From positions 39,653 through 103,652 of the forward strand of contig CACAZM010000003.1 in NCBI GenBank assembly GCA_902536935.1: a stretch of 64,000 nucleotides of DNA. Reading direction: 5' to 3'. Below the pieces are notes generated by a model, which worked only from the letters and a program-made list of their open reading frames with translations, was not told where the DNA came from and did not search any database. How positions within the stretch are numbered: the first letter of the stretch is position 1; each line of letters begins with the position of its first letter. Of the stretch, positions 60,614 through 64,000 are shown piece after piece. The position numbers were made by a program, and so were the translations under genes. The stretch comes from an uncultured Bacteroidota bacterium. GTDB taxonomy: Bacteria > Bacteroidota > Bacteroidia > Flavobacteriales > Flavobacteriaceae.

Positions 60614-62419
60614 ATGCATATTTGTTTGTATACATTGAATCAAAAATCAAAATTGAACGCACCGACTCGCTTATTTGACATCCTTGAAAATCAAGTAAAA
60701 ATCTTGCCTGTAAAAAGGTCTTTAAATACAAAATATAATGGCAAATGGCTATCTACTTCTTCAGAAGAATTTTTAGAGCGATCAAACCAAATCAGTCGTG
60801 GTTTACTCCAGCTTGGTTTAAGGAAAGGAGACAAGGTCGCCATTATTTCGTCTAATAATCGAACAGAGTGGTGTATTGTTGATATCGGAGTTCTTCAAAT
60901 CGGTGGGATTGATGTTCCGATTTATCCGACCATCACTGCAGAGGATTATGCGTATATCATTAATCACTCTGAATCAAAATTCTGTTTTGTTTCGGATCAA
61001 GAGGTCTTTGATAAAATCAAATCCATTCGAAAAGACTGTCCAAATCTAAAGGAAGTTTATAGCTTTGATGAGATCAAAGGATGTAAACATTGGACTGAGG
61101 TTCTCAATCTTGGAAAAGACGCCGCTCATCAACCAAAAGTGATTGCTATTAAAGAGTCTGTACTCCCCCACGACTTGGCAACCATCATCTACACGTCGGG
61201 AACTACAGGAACACCCAAAGGGGTGATGTTGAGTCATGACAATATTGTCACCAATGTATTTGCTGCACAAAAACGCTTACCACTAGAACATGGAAAAGCT
61301 GTCGCGCTGAGCTTTTTACCGCTATGTCATATTTATGAAAGAATGTTGATGTATCTATATCAAATTACATCAACGGAAGTACATTTTGCCGAGTCATTAG
61401 AAACCATAGGAGAAAATCTCAATGAGGTCAAGCCAGATGTGATGACTGCTGTTCCTCGATTACTGGAAAAGTTGTATGACAAAATCTATGGCAAAGGGCA
61501 AATGTTAACAGGCTTCAAAAAGAAATTATTCAACTGGGCAGTCGATGTGGGACTCGCTTATGAACCATATAAAAAGAATGGCTTGGTGTATAGTCTTAAA
61601 CTTTCAATCGCTCGCGCTTTGATTTTCAAAAAATGGAAAGCTGCACTGGGCGGGAATCTAAAGTTAATTGCTTCTGGAAGTGCTGCCTTACAGCCCCGCC
61701 TAGCTCGTGTTTTTACGGCCGCTGGGCTAACAGTTGTTGAAGGATATGGGCTTACGGAAACCTCGCCCGTAATTTCAGTGAACGATATGAGAGACGGGAA
61801 ATTTCGCATTGGTAGCGTTGGGAAAGTGGTCGAGCATGTACAGGTTAAAATCGCGGAAGACGGTGAAATTCTTTGTAAAGGACCCAATGTAATGATGGGA
61901 TATTATAAAAATCAAGAGCTAACAGATGAAGTCATTAAAAACGGTTATTTTCATACAGGTGATATTGGGCATTTGGACAAAGCTGGGTTTTTGAAAATCA
62001 CTGATCGTAAAAAGGAAATGTTTAAAACCTCGGGGGGGAAATATGTAGCGCCCCAAGTGATTGAAAACGTGATTAAACAATCAACCCTGATTGATCAAGT
62101 AATGGTAGTAGGGGAAAACCAAAAATTTCCATCGGCACTTATTCAACTCAACTTTGAAGCTGTAAATGAGTGGATGGGCAATGACAAAAATCCAAAAACT
62201 ACCAAGCAACTTATCAAAGATCAAAAAGTTAATGATCAAATCAAAAGCGATGTCGAAAGTGCAAATGCTAATTTTGCACAATGGGAAAAAGTAAAGGAAT
62301 TTAAGCTTACAGAAGATGTTTGGAGCATTGATTCGGGCCACCTCACCCCCACGATGAAGCTCAAAAGAAAAATTATCGCTGAAAAATATATTGCCCTTAT
62401 CAAAGAGATTTACAGCTAA
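60614..62419 (+). CDS. long-chain acyl-CoA ligase (AMP-forming)
   Basis: 601 aa adenylate-forming enzyme. The P-loop motif IIYTSGTTGTPKGVMLSH, motif A4 GYGLTETSPVIS, A8 TGDIGHLDKAGFLKITDRKKE and the catalytic Lys region LTPTMKLKRK are present. It activates long-chain fatty acids to acyl-CoA for beta-oxidation or lipid synthesis. The start is uncertain: the ATG at 60614 adds about seven residues before a TTG at 60635 that would give NQKSKLNAPTRLFD. It precedes a MarR gene and a 3-hydroxyacyl-CoA dehydrogenase gene, which fits fatty acid breakdown. Confidence 0.92.
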   Translation: MHICLYTLNQKSKLNAPTRLFDILENQVKILPVKRSLNTKYNGKWLSTSSEEFLERSNQISRGLLQLGLRKGDKVAIISSNNRTEWCIVDIGVLQIGGIDVPIYPTITAEDYAYIINHSESKFCFVSDQEVFDKIKSIRKDCPNLKEVYSFDEIKGCKHWTEVLNLGKDAAHQPKVIAIKESVLPHDLATIIYTSGTTGTPKGVMLSHDNIVTNVFAAQKRLPLEHGKAVALSFLPLCHIYERMLMYLYQITSTEVHFAESLETIGENLNEVKPDVMTAVPRLLEKLYDKIYGKGQMLTGFKKKLFNWAVDVGLAYEPYKKNGLVYSLKLSIARALIFKKWKAALGGNLKLIASGSAALQPRLARVFTAAGLTVVEGYGLTETSPVISVNDMRDGKFRIGSVGKVVEHVQVKIAEDGEILCKGPNVMMGYYKNQELTDEVIKNGYFHTGDIGHLDKAGFLKITDRKKEMFKTSGGKYVAPQVIENVIKQSTLIDQVMVVGENQKFPSALIQLNFEAVNEWMGNDKNPKTTKQLIKDQKVNDQIKSDVESANANFAQWEKVKEFKLTEDVWSIDSGHLTPTMKLKRKIIAEKYIALIKEIYS

Positions 62420-62434
62420 CCCCCTTTTTTTGTT

Positions 62435-62472
62435 ATTTATTATGCGTGCATAATAAATTTTTACTACATTTG
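62435..62472 (+). promoter_or_regulatory. palindromic operator and promoter of the MarR gene
   Basis: A perfect 11-bp inverted repeat, ATTTATTATGC at 62435-62445 and GCATAATAAAT at 62448-62458, is separated by GT, a spacing typical for MarR dimers. A TACATTTG box follows at 62465-62472, 5 nt before the ATG. The repeat covers the -33 region, so binding of the encoded MarR protein would block transcription. Binding itself is inferred. Confidence 0.7.
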
Positions 62473-62477
62473 GCTTT

Positions 62478-62930
62478 ATGCGAACAAAAACAATCGATCA
62501 TTTATTACGCGCGACTTGGCAAGCCGTATCTAAAATGTATAATGAAGAGGCTTCTAGATATGGAGCTACGATGGCAACTGGATTGGCTCTTTTGAGCATT
62601 GATACTGAAGAAGGAGTTCCCTCTACTTCACTGGGCCCTAGGATGGGTATGGAATCTACAAGTTTATCACGCACCTTAAAGTCAATGGAAAATCAGGGGT
62701 TAATTCGAAGAGAGCCAAACCCTGAAGACGGAAGAGGTGTTTTGATTCGTCTTACAAAAGAGGGGCTTGAAAAGCGCTCTCTCTCGCGCGAAGTTGTAAT
62801 GCAATTTAATCAGGCAATTGAATCCGCTGTAAGTCCCCAAGAATTGGAATCATTCTATAAAGTCATCGCATTGATCCTGCAAAAAGTACAAGAAAAATCA
62901 ATTTTTATTCCCCAAAAACAAGTGTCATGA
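62478..62930 (+). CDS. MarR-family transcriptional regulator
   Basis: 150 aa winged-helix dimer. DNA-recognition helix region GMESTSLSRTLKSMENQGLIRREPNPEDGR is typical of MarR, with the wing in EDGRGVLIRLTKEG. It is likely to sense a fatty acid or acyl-CoA and to control itself and the downstream fatty-acid oxidation genes. Its gene lies directly behind a long palindrome, and its stop overlaps the dehydrogenase start (ATGA). Confidence 0.92.
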   Translation: MRTKTIDHLLRATWQAVSKMYNEEASRYGATMATGLALLSIDTEEGVPSTSLGPRMGMESTSLSRTLKSMENQGLIRREPNPEDGRGVLIRLTKEGLEKRSLSREVVMQFNQAIESAVSPQELESFYKVIALILQKVQEKSIFIPQKQVS

Positions 62931-64000
62931 GTGCAAAAAGAATATCAAAAGTGGCAGTAATTGGATCTGGAATCATGGGTTCTAGTATTGCTTGTCATTT
63001 TGCAAATATTGGTGTAGAAGTCTTACTTCTCGATATCGTTCCAAACGAATTAACTGAAAAAGAAAACACAAAGGGGCTCAAACTCTCCGACCCAGCTGTG
63101 CGTAATCGTATCGTTAATGCAAATCTCTTACAAGCGATCAAATCCAATCCAGCGCCACTTTATCATAAGGATTTTAAAAAACGAATCCAGACTGGAAATT
63201 TATCTGATGATATTACACAAATCGCTGATGTGGACTGGATCATCGAAGTAGTTGTGGAACGACTTGATATCAAAAAAACCGTTTTCAAGCAAATTGAAGC
63301 CCATAGAACGCCTGGAACATTGATCACCTCAAATACATCAGGCATCCCGATTGCGAAAATGAACGAGGGTCGATCAGATGATTTTCAAAAACATTTTGCT
63401 GTTACCCATTTTTTTAATCCACCTCGATACTTAAAGCTTTTTGAGGTCATACCAGGTCCAAATTGCTTGCCCGAGGTCAGTTCGTTTTTGATGGATTATG
63501 GCAGTACATTCCTCGGCAAACGTTCGGTTCTTGCCAAAGACACTCCAGCATTTATTGGAAATCGAATTGGTATTTTTTGCATTCAAAGTCTTTTGCATCA
63601 AGTCAAGGATATGGAGCTGACTGTAGAGGAAATCGACAAGCTTACAGGACCTGTAATTGGAAGACCAAAATCAGCTACTTTTCGGACGGTTGATGTAGTG
63701 GGTCTCGACACCTTAGTGCATGTGGCAAATGGGTTGCATGAAAACTGTAAAGATGATGAGCGAAGAGATGTTCAAACTTCCTGACTTCATCTCCACCATG
63801 ATGAAAAAGCAATGGCTTGGCTCCAAAAGTGGTCAAGGGTTTTATAAGAAAGTAAAAAATGAAAAGGGAAAATCTGAGATTTTAACTTTGGATCTCGAAA
63901 AGCTCGAATACCGAACAAAAAAACGAGCGCAGTTTGACACTCTTGAGAAAACCAAAGCAATTGATAATCTGATCGAACGCTATCCCATTTTAATTTCGGG
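62927..64000 (+). pseudogene. 3-hydroxyacyl-CoA dehydrogenase (FadB/FadJ-like), frameshifted and cut by window end
   Basis: The first 285 codons encode an NAD-binding 3-hydroxyacyl-CoA dehydrogenase domain: GSGIMGSSIACHFANIGVEV, THFFNPPRYLKLFEVIPGP, AKDTPAFIGNRIGIF and TVDVVGLDTLVHVANG. The frame ends at 63784. The family sequence continues in the frame shifted by +1 (EEMFKLPDFISTMM, WLGSKSGQGFYKK) without a stop to the window edge. The shift lies near 63751-63762. Homologs are about 800 aa dehydrogenase/enoyl-CoA hydratase fusions. It may be an inactivated gene, a sequence error or a frameshift site; the first two are more likely. Confidence 0.8.

Noticed and set aside
1..64000. CRISPR arrays, prophage, insertion sequences, toxin-antitoxin or rhodopsin genes
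   Set aside because: I looked for spaced direct repeats, transposase or integrase motifs and a retinal-binding Lys helix and found none.

Overview
The window comes from an AT-rich chromosome of a Bacteroidota bacterium, most likely a marine member of the Flavobacteriia. The evidence is the family content (DUF4290, DUF2911, DUF4252, DUF4199, DUF6580, a TonB-dependent receptor, YfgM-like TPR protein, long-form PurL), promoters of the TTG-N19/20-TAnnTTTG type, the near absence of Shine-Dalgarno sites, and MurA with Asp in place of the catalytic Cys. I see no rRNA, CRISPR array, insertion sequence or prophage. Most of the window is a compact housekeeping chromosome with short operons on both strands.

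Layout. 1-900: a partial PyrR-like phosphoribosyltransferase converging on shikimate kinase. 930-1229: a tRNA operon (Lys, Lys, Leu). 1256-3557: a B12-dependent, CarH-like MerR photoreceptor gene followed by crtB and crtZ. 3558-8638: ribH, a TPR membrane protein, recF, a DciA-like gene, ndk, a DUF2520 gene, a KdsC-like phosphatase and maf. 9552-16773: an eight-gene light-damage operon: SRPBCC protein, SDR, CPD photolyase, DUF2256 mini-protein, cryptochrome DASH, FeS-type (6-4) photolyase, a very divergent photolyase-fold protein, and a TIGR03643/DUF2805 protein. 16783-25503: murA, DUF4290, DUF493, an ATPase, a RecQ-family helicase, fmt, yqgE, a class IV aminotransferase, a START-like protein, tRNA-Met and galE. 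25504-25928 holds no gene I can support. 25929-35102: hisS, rpsF-rpsR-rplI, priA, rlmH, rdgB, a CarboxypepD_reg protein, purB and DUF4252. 35237-39235: an S41 peptidase and a BtuB-like receptor behind a cobalamin riboswitch, diverging from a DUF6580 transporter-like gene. 39232-50458: rmuC, carB, rpmH, a TPR protein, a lytic transglycosylase, a hydrolase, a small GNAT, mtaB, a family 5 binding lipoprotein, a GlmU-like protein and rpmE2. 50532-64000: DUF4199, a GT2, a phosphohexomutase, an MsbA-like ABC transporter, an RsmB-like methyltransferase, purL, an acyl-CoA ligase, a MarR regulator and a frameshifted 3-hydroxyacyl-CoA dehydrogenase that runs off the window.

The most interesting signal is a probable light/B12 regulon. 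The promoter regions of the CarH-like gene and of the photolyase operon, about 8.3 kb apart, share the same perfect 10-bp inverted repeat (TTTTGTTTAA...TTAAACAAAA, spacing 17 and 16 bp), and in both it overlaps the promoter. This suggests that one light-sensing repressor controls both its own gene and a dedicated DNA photorepair operon, with carotenoid synthesis next to it. Within the operon, the last photolyase-fold protein has replaced most residues known to bind flavin, bind the lesion and carry electrons, so it may have a new activity. The gene assignments rest on motifs I read directly. The regulon link and the new activity are inferences that need the tests given.
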